DNA of 64,000 nt from Pseudocercospora fijiensis CIRAD86 (taxonomy: Eukaryota > Ascomycota > Dothideomycetes > Mycosphaerellales > Mycosphaerellaceae), in NCBI RefSeq assembly GCF_000340215.1, contig NW_006921537.1:3269685-3333684 (forward strand). The letters run 5' to 3'. The stretch's first letter is position 1; the number at the start of each line of letters is the position of its first letter. Below, piece after piece: positions 35,362 to 46,299 of this stretch. Both the position numbers and the translations under genes were made by a program. Under the pieces are notes generated by a model. The model was not told where the DNA came from and ran no database searches. It was given only the letters and a program-made list of their open reading frames with translations.

Positions 35362-36957
35362 TCACGGGCGCTTCCCTTCTGGAGGCCAGTTGACATAGTC
35401 AAGCGGCTCAGGTCCCGTCTCGCCGCCCTCTGAGATTCTCCATTCGTCGGGAAGACAGGCCATGAGCTCAACATCGCCGGCAGCGCAAACCGTGCCGTTG
35501 TATTGGAGCTCGTCGCCATAGGTTTGCGGATTGGCCTTAGCCATGGTCTTCCAGATCCACTTCGACGACCACTCGAAAAGCCGATCCGAGGTCTCCAGCT
35601 TCCACCGTTCGAAAGGGCCCAGCTCTGTTTGTCCTACCTCTTCGACCCTGTTCGCTAGCACACTGTGGAAATGTGGATTCGTGCTTTTCTCAGCCTCCTT
35701 CACCACCGCCTCATCTGGAACAGTCGTCGCAGCCAAACTGTCGAACAGCTCAGCATAATTGGCGACGATGCAGGCTCTCAGGATCTGCGGAAGCATTCCA
35801 GGTGACATTTCCGCGAGCTTGCGATACGTCGACTCGGATGCAATGGCCGGGTACCAGATGAGATAAGGCATATCGAAAGCCTCGTCGGTAACCTTCGAGA
35901 GTACGTTGTTCATGATGAATCTGGCGCAGATAGCCTGGCTCAACTTCCAGCCAGCGCGGCCCTTAGGACGTGCCTGCTTGGACCACCAGACTGCAAACAT
36001 GGTGTTGTGGTATACTCCCCGAACGCAGCATTCGTACTCTCCAGTGATCATACTTGGTCTGCGGAGACGTGCATATCGGTCGATATCACCATAATATGCT
36101 GCCATCAGAAGAAGCAAATCCTTGTCGACTGTCGGGAGCTCTGTCGGAAGTGGCTCGGTCAATAGTCTCACCAGCAGCTCGCCATGTCGAACGTCGTGTC
36201 CTTCTGCCTCAGCAAGCGGGTATCGGTTGACGATATCAATATTCATGTCTTCTGTGATGTCGAAAATGTTCTCTCGATATCCTGGTCCGTCGAGCGAAGT
36301 TATGCATTCTACACCGTCGATGATCTCGGGCACATCCGCCGACGAGAATTCTTGACGAACATTCAAGGATGACTCGACTGCTGTGTCTCCGTTCAGATGA
36401 GCAACTGGCAGGTTGGCGCTGCTGGCATTAATGGTCCTGGTGTAGTCGTTCATAACCTCATATCTGGTCGGTTGTGCCATGATGCGGTCAAAGATCGCCA
36501 GATTGCCACACTCGCGGGCCTCCTCTGCGATGTGCACTTCCGGCACAATGTCGAGCTCTTTGTAGAGGTCGGAATAGCCAGCGACAGCGCACGCGCGGCC
36601 GACTTGATAAGACATTTGAGGATAAGCGGTGACCAGTTGGCGATATGTCGACTCGGAAGCTACTTCGGGGTGCCAGATGCAATAGGGTGTTTCTTCGTCC
36701 GAAGCGATAACAGGTACGCGATTGCTCATGATGTCTCGTGCATTGAGGGCTCGAGTAAAGGAGGGCAGGATGCCGCGCAAGTCCTTTGCGAAACCATCGT
36801 TGAAGCGGATACCTCGAATGGTACACAGGCGCAGCAGTGGTAGCCCAAGCGCGCTTGGAATGCGTTGACCTTTGATGGCCGCGATGCAATCATCTGGATC
36901 GTACTGCTTGGTCTTCAGCCGTCGTCGCAGGTCTTGGACTTGATCTGTCGAGGCCAT
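35362..36957 (-). CDS. Hypothetical protein with internal duplication
   Basis: I do not know a function. From the ATG at 36,957 the protein has 531 aa; an in-frame ATG at 37,155 would add 66 basic residues (597 aa), which I consider less likely. Two segments resemble each other: about 70-160 (ALNARDIMSN, PYCIWHPEVASESTYRQL, RACAVAGYSDLY) and about 342-435 (AICARFIMNN, PYLIWYPAIASESTYRKL, RACIVANYAELF). Before the second copy is a block with LLLLMAAYYGDIDRYARLRRP and a VYHNTMFAVWWS motif. The helical, repeat-like layout recalls ankyrin-type scaffolds but lacks their consensus. There is no signal peptide or membrane segment. I recall similar uncharacterised proteins in Dothideomycetes and Eurotiomycetes, often as multigene families; this is from memory. 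Confidence 0.8.
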   Translation of the reverse strand: MASTDQVQDLRRRLKTKQYDPDDCIAAIKGQRIPSALGLPLLRLCTIRGIRFNDGFAKDLRGILPSFTRALNARDIMSNRVPVIASDEETPYCIWHPEVASESTYRQLVTAYPQMSYQVGRACAVAGYSDLYKELDIVPEVHIAEEARECGNLAIFDRIMAQPTRYEVMNDYTRTINASSANLPVAHLNGDTAVESSLNVRQEFSSADVPEIIDGVECITSLDGPGYRENIFDITEDMNIDIVNRYPLAEAEGHDVRHGELLVRLLTEPLPTELPTVDKDLLLLMAAYYGDIDRYARLRRPSMITGEYECCVRGVYHNTMFAVWWSKQARPKGRAGWKLSQAICARFIMNNVLSKVTDEAFDMPYLIWYPAIASESTYRKLAEMSPGMLPQILRACIVANYAELFDSLAATTVPDEAVVKEAEKSTNPHFHSVLANRVEEVGQTELGPFERWKLETSDRLFEWSSKWIWKTMAKANPQTYGDELQYNGTVCAAGDVELMACLPDEWRISEGGETGPEPLDYVNWPPEGKRP

Positions 36958-37586
36958 GATGTCGCTCCGCGATTTGATTCGTGATGGAAGGCGACGTTTA
37001 TGTAGCTCGCGCTTTGCGACTCGCGCGCTGCTTACACAAGACGACTTTTGCTTGATTTCCGCGAACTGCGCGCGTCTTGGTGCTGCGTGTTTGTTGAGTC
37101 CGGAGCGTTGGTCTGCAGCAGGTGCTGCATTGAATAAGTGTTCAGGCTCCAACATCGGAAACTAAGCCTAATCAAGCCGATGTCACGTGCATACACTTCA
37201 CATGTCCGTGCGTGGCCCAACGCAGCGAAAGTCGCTTGGAAGGAGGGCATGTACTATAACCCGCGGGCCATTGCGATCCTGGAATCGTACTGAAATGCGC
37301 GCACTTGTCGCAGACGAACTATTTGTCAAGGTCGACAGCGATACGCACAGCGAAGCTTTTGCAACGCTGAAGAATGAGCACGCGCGGCCAAGGAGAATTG
37401 AGGGATCTATGAGCGTACTTTTGACTCTGGATGAATACAAACACTCCTCTAGAGATCTGTCCCTCGGTTATTTCAGCGCAAATTCGACAAGCCGAATCCC
37501 AAATCTAGCACTCAGAGCAGATGGCACGTGGCTGAGCGACTCGTCCACTCGAGCGCCAGGATGCAGCGTGCCAACAATCCCGATGA
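36958..37586. other. Intergenic region, no gene seen
   Basis: Promoter and possible 5' extension (to 37,155) of the hypothetical gene, plus the 3' flank of the secreted-protein gene. Nothing else recognisable. Confidence 0.55.
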
Positions 37587-38509
37587 CTACGGCTTGGAGC
37601 ATTTGGCTACCGTGACCCAATCCTCTGCAAGGGTTGCTGCCGCCTTCTTAGCCAGCTTGGCGATGTTCAAATGGTTTTCGTCGGCTACTTCTGACTTCGC
37701 ATTTCGAATCATTTCCTGAGTCTCCTCGATACTCTTGCCATTTTCAGTCGCAGTCTGACGAAGGTCCCAAATTGCTGCAGTCATCGTGGAGCCCTGATAA
37801 ATTTGCTCTTGGCGTGTCACGAGCTGCCATCCTTTCTTTCTCATGTGTTCGGCAACTTGGTCGATGGAAGCGTTTTGACGGCCTCTGGTGATGCCATTGG
37901 CACTTTCTTGCAGCTCGGTCTTGTAGTCGTTCAAGTTCGCTTGGCCCTGCAGAAAGTTGCTGACGCCTTCCATCGCCTAAAACATCAAGATTAGCAGTGG
38001 AGTCGTGCTATCGACTTTGCAGACTACTCACAAATGCGACGGCCGTGGCGCCACGCATCCCTTGAGGCACATCTGAGCGGATCCGGCCCGCCTCGTATTG
38101 TCCCGTAATACCCTTTTCAATTAAGAGGTGGGCTGTGGTATCGACATTGGGAGCAGTATTCCTCGTAACGTCAGAGATGGCCTGTGGAAAGTGACCCAGC
38201 AGTCAGTGAATCAATATGACAGGATATGTGGAACGATGGCCCACCGATTCAACTTCTCCTTGGCGTACTTACTTTGTTATCGGGCGAAATGTATTTGATG
38301 AATTCGTTGAATGAGCAGGCAGGATTTCTGGTACCAGAGAGTTTGGCACAGCCAGTCGCGATCTTGTTGGCGGGCTTTGTGCCGCCCTGGGTGTCGACTA
38401 GATAGGCGTAATAGAAGAACAGGCGCTCATACGCACCAGGCTCCGAGAATGCGTTCACCCCATTGCAGAGAACGAGCAAAGCTAAGAAGATGGCTGCAAA
38501 GAACCACAT
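37587..38509 (-). CDS. Secreted protein divergently paired with the LysM chitinase
   Basis: Three exons on the minus strand: 38,509-38,273, 38,181-38,032 and 37,976-37,587, 258 aa. Introns are GTAAGT...CACAG (91 nt) with a CTGAC branch site, and GTGAGT...TTTAG (55 nt); all phases are 0, and the reading frame is open throughout. The ATG at 38,509 starts a clear signal peptide (MWFFAAIFLALLVLCNGVNA, 1-20). The mature N-terminal part is Tyr/Phe-rich (YERLFFYYAYLVD) with two Cys and a CSFNEFIKYI block; the rest is helical, Gln/Glu/Lys-rich, likely coiled-coil, ending in a single Cys. I know similar uncharacterised proteins beside killer-toxin-like chitinases only from memory. Its function is unknown; co-regulation with the chitinase through the shared 568-bp intergenic region is inferred. 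Confidence 0.8.
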
Positions 38510-39077
38510 CTTGCCGTTAAGAAGCTCGTCAAGAGAACTGTTGCTCAAGTCTTGGTGAAATGGTGTCTTGCCGTCGGATGCGGACGCCGGTATGGTTCCA
38601 AGCTGTAACCTTGCGCTCAATATCAGAAAACTGGCTGCGAAATGCCAGCAAAGTTGCGGAAAGCGGCGAGAATCTATTCGAAGCTGTTGAGCCAATGCAT
38701 CGACACTGCTGGCATCAATACACGAATGTCAGCATCAGGCGCTTTTCGGTTGGGTTTGATGATCTGAGTTACCGATATATGGTGATGTAGGCACGAGCTT
38801 TCAATGAGGTTGGGAAAATAAAGACCGAAAGGGCATGGATCGAGTCTTGTCACGAGAAAGCCTGTGATCCACGCTCCGCCGTTCCGAAGGAATTTCCTCA
38901 CTTCATGCATGTGAGCTGCGTCCGTGCACTCGGCCAGCCATGCCTTTCGTGTACATTTAAGCCACTTGTCCCTTCTGGCTGTTCTAAAGTCATCGCAATC
39001 ACACCGAGTTAACCAACAATTAAACCTCGACGGCTACGAAGATACTGACAGGCAATACACAATACATCGTACGCAAG
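38510..39077. promoter_or_regulatory. Bidirectional intergenic promoter region
   Basis: 568 bp separate the start codons of the divergent secreted-protein gene (minus) and the LysM chitinase (plus). No ORF on either strand looks coding. No individual operator can be claimed. Such sharing suggests co-expression but does not prove it. Confidence 0.6.
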
Positions 39078-42000
39078 ATGAAAATCTCCTTGCTGGTCAT
39101 CCTGCCCGGACTGCTCAGCCTCGCATCCGGCGCACCTCCATGGGAAAGCAATGCGACTTTGACACACACAAACTGGACACACAATCCGGGTCTTGCGTCC
39201 CCCTCGTACCATGCACTTGTGGCTAGCGACGACTGCGAAGATCTTCAAGTACAAGCGGGCGATTCATGCGAGTCAATCGCAGCGGAGTGCAAAATCTCAA
39301 TTTCGCAGCTAGGAGAATACAACCCAGCAGAGCGACTTTGCGACTCTCTACAGATCGGCCAACACGTTTGCTGCTCTCAGGGAACACTGCCTACACCAAA
39401 GCCGCAAGATGATGGAACATGCGCGACCCATGTGGTTGAAGAACTTCAACTATGCGATGAAATCGCGCGCAATTACAGCATCACAACCGACGACATCGAG
39501 GATTTCAATTCGCAGACTTGGGGATTCATGGATTGTGCAAATCTCCAGGCTTATCAGGTTATTTGTATCAGCTTGGGAGATCCTCCCATGCCTGCACCCG
39601 ATCCAAATGCAATTTGCGGCCCTCGAGTCAATGGCACGCTGCCTCCTACAGATGGGTCGGACATGGCTGACTTGAACCCATGTCCCGTGGGAGGTATGTT
39701 CATGATCTTTAGAAAGACTCTAGGCTATTTGCTGACTTCTTGTATAGCCTGCTGCAACATTTGGGGCCAGTGCGGAATGTCTCATGAATTCTGTGAGATC
39801 ACCGATTCGCCTTTCCCGGCGCCTGGTACTGCGGCGCCCGGACTGAACCAGTGCATCTCAAACTGTGCAATGCTCATTGCTGATGCCAGTCCCGTCCGTA
39901 ATCCCCTCACAATAGGGTATTATGAAGGTTTCAGCGTCGATCGCTCGTGTCTGATCATGGAGCCGAAAGACATACCGACGGATAGGTACAGCCATCTGCA
40001 CTTCGCTTTTGCTAACATATCGTCGGAGTTTGAGGCAAGTTTCTACTAGAGCCTAGCTAAATGAACAAGTCTGACAAAAAATCCAGATACAACTCTTCGG
40101 TTCCGTAGCCGCTCGGTGGGCCTCGTTCAAATCATTGTCTGGTCCCAAGCTTATTGTCTCCGTTGGCGGCTGGGCGTTCTCGACATCAGAGGAGACCCAC
40201 GCAATATTTGGCCAAGCGGTATCGTCCGGACATCGCCAGACCTTCATCGAGAGTATAGTCAGATTCATTTCCAATCAGGGTATCGATGGCGTGGACTTCG
40301 ATTGGGAGTATCCAGGAGCGTCGGCTTCTCCCGGGATTCATGCAGGAGATCCTGAGAACGATGGGCCACGATACTTGGAGTTTCTGAAAGAGCTGCGGGA
40401 GGCTTTGCCTTCTGATAAGAGCATATCCATTGCGGTTCCGGCCGAGTATTGGAACTTGAAAGCGTTTCCCGTTGACGAGATGGCTGATGTAGTAGACTAC
40501 ATTGTCTACATGACGTAAGTGCATCGATCTTCGAGCCATCACGATACCAATACTCATTAACCACAGGTACGATATGCATGGTCAATGGGACTATGGCACC
40601 AAGAACTCGGTCTCTGGCTGCGAAAATGGCGACTGTCTCCGCTCGCATGTAAACCTGACCGAGACCATTACAGCACTCTCCATGATCGTCAAAGCAGGAG
40701 TACCGCAGAGCAAGGTCGTGGTGGGCGTTACGAGTTATGGTCGAAGCTATCAGCTGTCAGAGTTTGGATGTACTGGGGCCGCTTGCACGTACACTGGCCC
40801 CGAGTCTAATGCCACGCCTGGGCGCTGCACAAACACTCCTGGAATCCTAGCAAACGGCGAAATCGACGAGATTCTCGCAGATAACCCGACAGCATTGACA
40901 TGGTACGATACGGATTCGAACTCCGACATTCTGGTATATGATGCCATCCAGTGGGTTGCGTTTATGTCCGATACCACGAAGACGTCTCGCCGCAACCACT
41001 ACCTCTCTATCGGGTATCTCGGCACTGCAGATTGGGCTATCGATCTCTTGCACAACGGCGCGACCATCACCGTTGAAGAGCCCGATCCAGATTGCAAAGA
41101 CGCGGCGAAGTACAAGACCATCGATGATGTGGCGAAGGACTCCTCCATCCCTGCTTCGTGCATCAATATTTATGTCCTGGCTGCTCTTTCATCACAGCTG
41201 ACCACGGCGCTGGACAGCTATCGATCGATAATGGATGACGACTACGAGGACAAATTTGAAGCCTTCTCCGCGCAAATCAGGAAGTCGGCTCCAGCAACGA
41301 TGGACAAATTCTATAAGGCCGACATGGATGATTACTTCGATTGTCTTTGGGCAGTGCCGAACAACGGTGGCGATGGAACAGGCTACACAAATCATACTGG
41401 TGGCTGTCCACCCCACCAGACACCAGACGAATACGTCGGCTCGTCCCACAATATCTACTTCGTCTACAAGGACAAAGATCTCTTCTGCAAGGATGCTGCC
41501 GTCAAGTACGGCCTTGATTGCGACTGGATGGTGTATTCGCCCTGGAGAACCATATCCTGCTGGACCCATGATTGCGACGCTTGGGGCAATCTCTGGATGC
41601 CACGAATCAAGCGGAAATTCGAAATCGTCGACCCAGCGGCAGAAATCAAGGACAGCTTGTCAACCTACACCGACTTTGCCGACTGGTTGAAGGAAGCTGC
41701 GCTGATGGCCGAATTAGACATGTTTCCCGCATTCCTTCCGGACGCGATCGATGCTGCATCAGTAATTGTCTTCACAGTCGAAGCTGCATTGGAGGCCATA
41801 CAGAACGTCGCAGACCTCGGAGAAGATGCACAGGAGCAGGAGAAGAAGGAGATGATGTTCCTCTTCATTTCGTCCATCTTGATCGTGTTGCCTGGTGTCG
41901 GCAGCCTGGCCAGAACGGCAGCGATCGGTCGCCTTGCTGCATATGCTGCAGCAGGTGGCAATCTAGCGCTGATCATCTACGAGGTTGTCGAGAATCCTGA

Positions 42001-42184
42001 CAGTGCTGCCATGGCAGTCATCGGCATCCTGTTGGGAGGCTTGTCTCTGCGCGATTCTTTGGCCTGGCAATCAGCTGGCCGAGCGTCTCGCTCCATCAGC
42101 CAGACAGAGATGGCGAAGCTTGGAGATGGGGTTGCCAGTAAGATAGAGACGATGCGACAGATTCGAAATGGGTGCAGATTCTGA
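39078..42184 (+). CDS. Killer-toxin-like LysM/GH18 chitinase (subgroup C)
   Basis: Four exons: 39,078-39,693, 39,748-40,034, 40,087-40,514, 40,567-42,184, 982 aa. Introns are 54, 52 and 52 nt; the second is GC-AG (GCAAGT...CCAG with a CTGAC branch site). Signal peptide 1-18. Two LysM modules (about 53-100 and 114-170) bind chitin. A Cys-rich hevein-like piece follows (CCNIWGQCG, about 207-222). The GH18 chitinase domain spans about 258-640; its catalytic motif D368-G-V-D371-F-D373-W-E375 is intact, and the barrel motif YMTYDMHG crosses the last junction (about 442-449). The C-terminal ~180 residues hold several hydrophobic helices (about 835-945), unlike ordinary chitinases. This layout matches fungal GH18 subgroup C enzymes related to the zymocin alpha/beta subunit. 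Secreted; cuts cell-wall chitin. Confidence 0.92.
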
Positions 42185-42478
42185 GCTGCATCCAGGACTA
42201 TTGGGACTGGCTCACGTGGAATGGCCAGGAGACTGAATCTCGAAACGTCGAGTAGATTTGGAGTCATACAGACATACAAATACATGAAGTGACCTCGTGA
42301 AAACCAAACTCCTTGCTGCTACTTTCAGCTGAATGCCGTCGAAATGGGTGTCCAACGCCAAGCCATTCGGGGAGGATGCAGTGTCATCCCACGTTGGCAT
42401 ATGCAAACCGGCCGTAACTTCGTTCACATGCAGCTGAGCAGCCTCGCCTCTCTGCAAAATGCCTCTTCTTCAAAAACA
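42185..42478. other. Convergent intergenic region
   Basis: 294 bp between the chitinase stop and the end of the NLR-like remnant. No feature seen. Confidence 0.6.
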
Positions 42479-43510
42479 TCACCGCGACCAAAACGCAACA
42501 AGATCATCAAAATCCCTCTCTTCCAACTCAGCCACACACTTCTGATTCTCCGGTCGTAACTTATTATACATATCCGCCGCAGTCTTAAGCAAAGCCTTCT
42601 TCTCCTCCGGATTGCCCTCCTTGCCTTTATGCAAAGCACTCAGCCAAGTCGTCCGGGCAATCTCATGCTGAAAAGATCCCACATCGAGATTCCAGCTTCG
42701 AAGTGCTTGATTAATGAGATTTGTGATAGTCCCGATCACGCATGCAATGCTGCGCGACTTTGTGGCGTAGGTCGGCGGTGCGGTGATGCGTTTGGCCGAG
42801 AGTGTCGATATATTGTTTGAGTGCGCGTCGATGATAGATTTTACTCTCGCCGATCCTGTCTTGATCGTACCGGACGTTTCCTAAAACGTGGTAAAAGCGA
42901 CCGGTTCGGAAGGACTCTTTGTCTTCGCGGCCAAATGCTTCTTCGCGGTCGAGGAGGCCTTTTTCTAGTAATCGAGAAGCTGCTTCGTGATCGCCTGTTA
43001 GCCGAAGCTTTTTTCAAGAGCGAGGAGGCCTCTTCCACTGGGAAGAAATCAAGTCGAATGGACAAAACATCGTCACTGCTGCAAGGTAGGCTTGCTGCAA
43101 ATTCTTGATCCTGCGTGGTTATCAGAATGGCACCGCTGCCAAAAACTGGGTTGAATTCGTCGAGGTCACTGGGATTTTCAACGCCATCGAACACGAGAAG
43201 CCAGTGTGCTTTCAACTCATTCTTCACGCCGTTGACTGGTCGTTTCTTTGGTTCAGTGAGCCAAGCCTGGGTGAATTATACGTCAGCAACCTCTTGTGCT
43301 TCCTTGATTCGTATTTATCCAGAGGCGAGAACAAGCATTAGGAGCTGGGCACCCTACCTTAGCGATTTCACGGCTGGTATGTGGGTCATTGGCCTGCTTT
43401 TCCTCTTCAAGACGAAGCTGCACGGCAATGCGGCCAAAAGTCTGCCGCATCTTGGCCACGTTATCAGCCTGTACAACAGCCGTTCTGTGCCTCCCAAGCA
43501 AATGATGCTT
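42479..43510 (-). pseudogene. Decayed fungal NLR (NB-ARC/TPR) gene fragment
   Basis: Minus-strand remnant. From about 43,490 an NB-ARC segment reads VQADNVAKMRQTFGRIAVQL, then a putative GT...CCCAG intron (about 43,352-43,268), then HWLLVFDGVENP (kinase-2-like), GSGAILITTQDQ and EEASSLLKK. Just after this (about 43,005) the frame changes directly into a tetratricopeptide region (RLLEKGLLDREEAFGRE, DQDRIGESKIYHRRAL), so the winged-helix and first repeats are missing. A second frame change near 42,740 leads to the end motif DFDDLVAFWSR and the stop at 42,479. The P-loop and the N-terminal effector domain are absent; they should lie to the right, where the transposon block begins. Fungal NLRs of this type act in non-self recognition. 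Confidence 0.7.
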
Positions 43511-43720
43511 CAGCTTCGAGAGAGTCGTGCACGGTCGCAGAGAAGCCTTCGGCCGTTAACGGAGCAGTGAGGGGTGCCCAGACGAGTGAATGGGAAGCAA
43601 GTGCTCATTCGTCAGGCTGGAGAAAACTGCAAAGACAAGCTTGCTTGGTCTCTTCGACGGCGTGGGTGCATGGGACAGGGCAGGTACTGATAGTGCGGTG
43701 CCTACCCAAAGCTTAAGCTA
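43511..43720. other. Border between gene island and TE nest
   Basis: Normal-composition sequence, no clear coding; RIP-type composition starts at about 43,720. It may be degraded upstream sequence of the NLR-like gene. Confidence 0.4.
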
Positions 43721-44867
43721 GAGATCTTTACGAATTAGGTTTAAAAGCTTAAGGACCGCGGCCTAGTTCTACTAAATAAGATCGGTAAGCTTACTAATAA
43801 GTACCTTATCGTCGACGATCTCGAGTATATATTCGATAGTTAGTCTAATAGCTAGTAGTAAGCGGAGTAGATCCTTAACCCTCTAAAGGAGTACAAAGTC
43901 TCTATTTAGATACTATACCTCCTATACGGCGATTAGAAGGCTAAGAGCGACTATATATTAACCGACCTAGGCTACTCTTACGTTATTAATAGTACTAAGG
44001 TCGAGGGCTATAAGAACTTAATAGTCTCGTAGGTTGCTAAAGTATATCGTAACCTAACGGCTCTCCTAGGCTTAAACTCCTTCGTACTATTCGCTTTCCC
44101 TATAGCTATTTAGTCGAAGGTCTTAGTTATATCTCCGATACCTTAGTCGGTAGGATTTCTTAGTTAAGGCATATTATTTAGAACGAAGTTAAATAAGTTC
44201 TCTAGTAGTCTAGTTTATAGAGGAAGAACTTAAGGAATACCTAACCGATTAGGAGAAAGCTATAAAGGAGAAGGCTACTAACCTCCTCGTTAATTAAGCC
44301 CTCTATAAGGACTAGTATTTCGGTACTAATAGCTTTAATACCTATAGAGGAGTCCTTTAGAACCGACCGGCGGATAAGATTATCGCTAGTAAGTATTACG
44401 GTATATTAAAGTAATAATAAGTCGGTATAGTAGATTAAGCGATGTTTTTATATATTAATAGTACCTAGGAATAATACTACCCTAGGGGTATTATTACGGA
44501 GTTTCTAAAAATAGCCTTAGCTAAGAGCGCTAAAGTAATAAATAATATATAACTATTTGTTTGTTTTAAGCGTTTAATATAAAACGTGTCTAGTTAGATA
44601 CGAAGAAAGGGAGGGATATTACTATATTTAAGTTAGCTAGTAACCGGCCCTATACCCTTAGGCTAGGTACTAAGCCTATAAAAGAGGCCTCCTTCTATAG
44701 AGTAGACAGATTATTTACCTCGTATAGTATACTATTTACGTTATACTTCTATAGTGCCTATATTATAGGGCTCTAGTTACTAGCCTAAACGATAAGTTTA
44801 CTATCCTATCTTACTAAGTATAGCTGCCTATATTGCTATAGGTTATACTACCTTCGGAGACTTATTC
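43720..44867 (+). mobile_element. LTR-retroelement 3' fragment (type uncertain)
   Basis: RIP-mutated sequence. At about 44,615-44,628 a purine tract (AAGAAAGGGAGGGA) is followed by TATTAC..., read as a mutated TGTTAC LTR start. The LTR-like part ends at about 44,867 (CTTATTCTA), exactly where similarity to Gypsy 4 begins. No second LTR copy is present, so the element is 5'-truncated. Upstream coding is not recognised. Confidence 0.4.
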
Positions 44868-45943
44868 TACGACGACTAAGATAGCATTAAATACGTCCTT
44901 ACTACTAACCTCTTAGCGGTAGGAAGACCTATAATAAAATTAAGGGTAAGCTTAGCGAATAGCTTGTTTAGAATAGGAACTTAGGAAGTAAAGATAGCTC
45001 GCTAAATAGCAGGTATCGTAGTGCTTTAATCCTCTAGCAAATAGTATATATATTTATATATTCCTTTATATCCCGCTTACTATTTAGCTAGTAGTATATA
45101 CGTAATAGTAGCTCGTACGATCTCTCTATACTATAGTAACTAGCAAGCTTACTATTATAGTATTACTTAAGAATCTCCTATCTAATCGATTGCTTAGCGG
45201 CTATATATAAGCGGCCCTTATAGCGTAGGTAACTAGCACTATCGACTAACTAGTTATTCTTACTCTTACTAGATTAAGTCTCTCGTCTACTTATAAGCCG
45301 AGTAAGGCGGATAATAGTAAAGGCGTCCCTCTACTAAGTACGTAGTAGCTTACTTATAAAGGCTTAACCGTTACCCTATATAAGGTCGCTTAATAGTACT
45401 CTCGCTATCTTACGTAGCACGTACTATATATATCTATTAGTACTAGCAGCCGGATTAACTATATTAGTACTATCGTCGCTATTACTATAAATAGCGACGT
45501 TAATTATAGGATCCCTATAGTCTATATTAGCGTATTTGTTCTTTACCGTAACGCGCACTATTAATATAGTAGGAATACCTTTGTATTATATACTATCGCG
45601 GTATCTAGAGGGCCGCTTATCCTACTACTATATAGCAATATCTATAGCAATCTTATATTATAGGGTAGGAAATAATAAATTAATAGACTAGGTTCCGCTA
45701 TCGTAATTAGGTCGTCTTAATAGACTATTAGTAGGGTTGCTTACGCCTAGCCGAAATAGAATATCGAAATCGAACCTAGCGAGGTAGACGGCCTATCTAG
45801 CCTATCGACCTATAACCCTAGTAACCTTAGTAATCCTACGAAGGTTATTATAGTCCGTATAGACCTAGATAGTATGCTATATACCGTTAAGACAGTGCCG
45901 CTAATGCTTAAAGGCTTCTACGATTACTAATAGCTCTTACTCG

Positions 45944-46289
45944 TATTATAGTTACTCGCGATAGATCGTTAGGTAACTTCTTATTACGTATAAGCCGAGG
46001 CTTCTTTAGAGAGGCTAACATAAGCGGGAGGCTAAGACAGAATAATTAGTATAAAGGTAATTCTAATTAGTAAGTAGGTAACATAAGTTAAACGCCTCGA
46101 GCTATAAGGGTATCCCGGCGTTCCTAAATACAAAGGAGACATCTTATCTATAGTCGTAAGCGACGTAAGCGACGCTATCGCTCTCGACCGCTCCTATCGC
46201 TTCTAGTAAGATAGAGCGACAGCTTAGCTCGCTAGTCTTAGCGTCGCTCTAAGATTATATAAGGACTCTAACTAATTAGATCTGTAATA
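45944..46289 (-). repeat. Gypsy 3 left (3') LTR
   Basis: 346 bp, ends TA...TA where the right copy has TG...CA. Differences from the right copy are C/T or G/A. Confidence 0.92.
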
Positions 46290-46299
46290 CTATCCCCCT

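Noticed and set aside
43381..43716. 111-codon plus-strand frame opposite the NLR remnant
   Set aside because: Composition is irregular, no motif is recognised, and the minus strand carries clear NB-ARC blocks.
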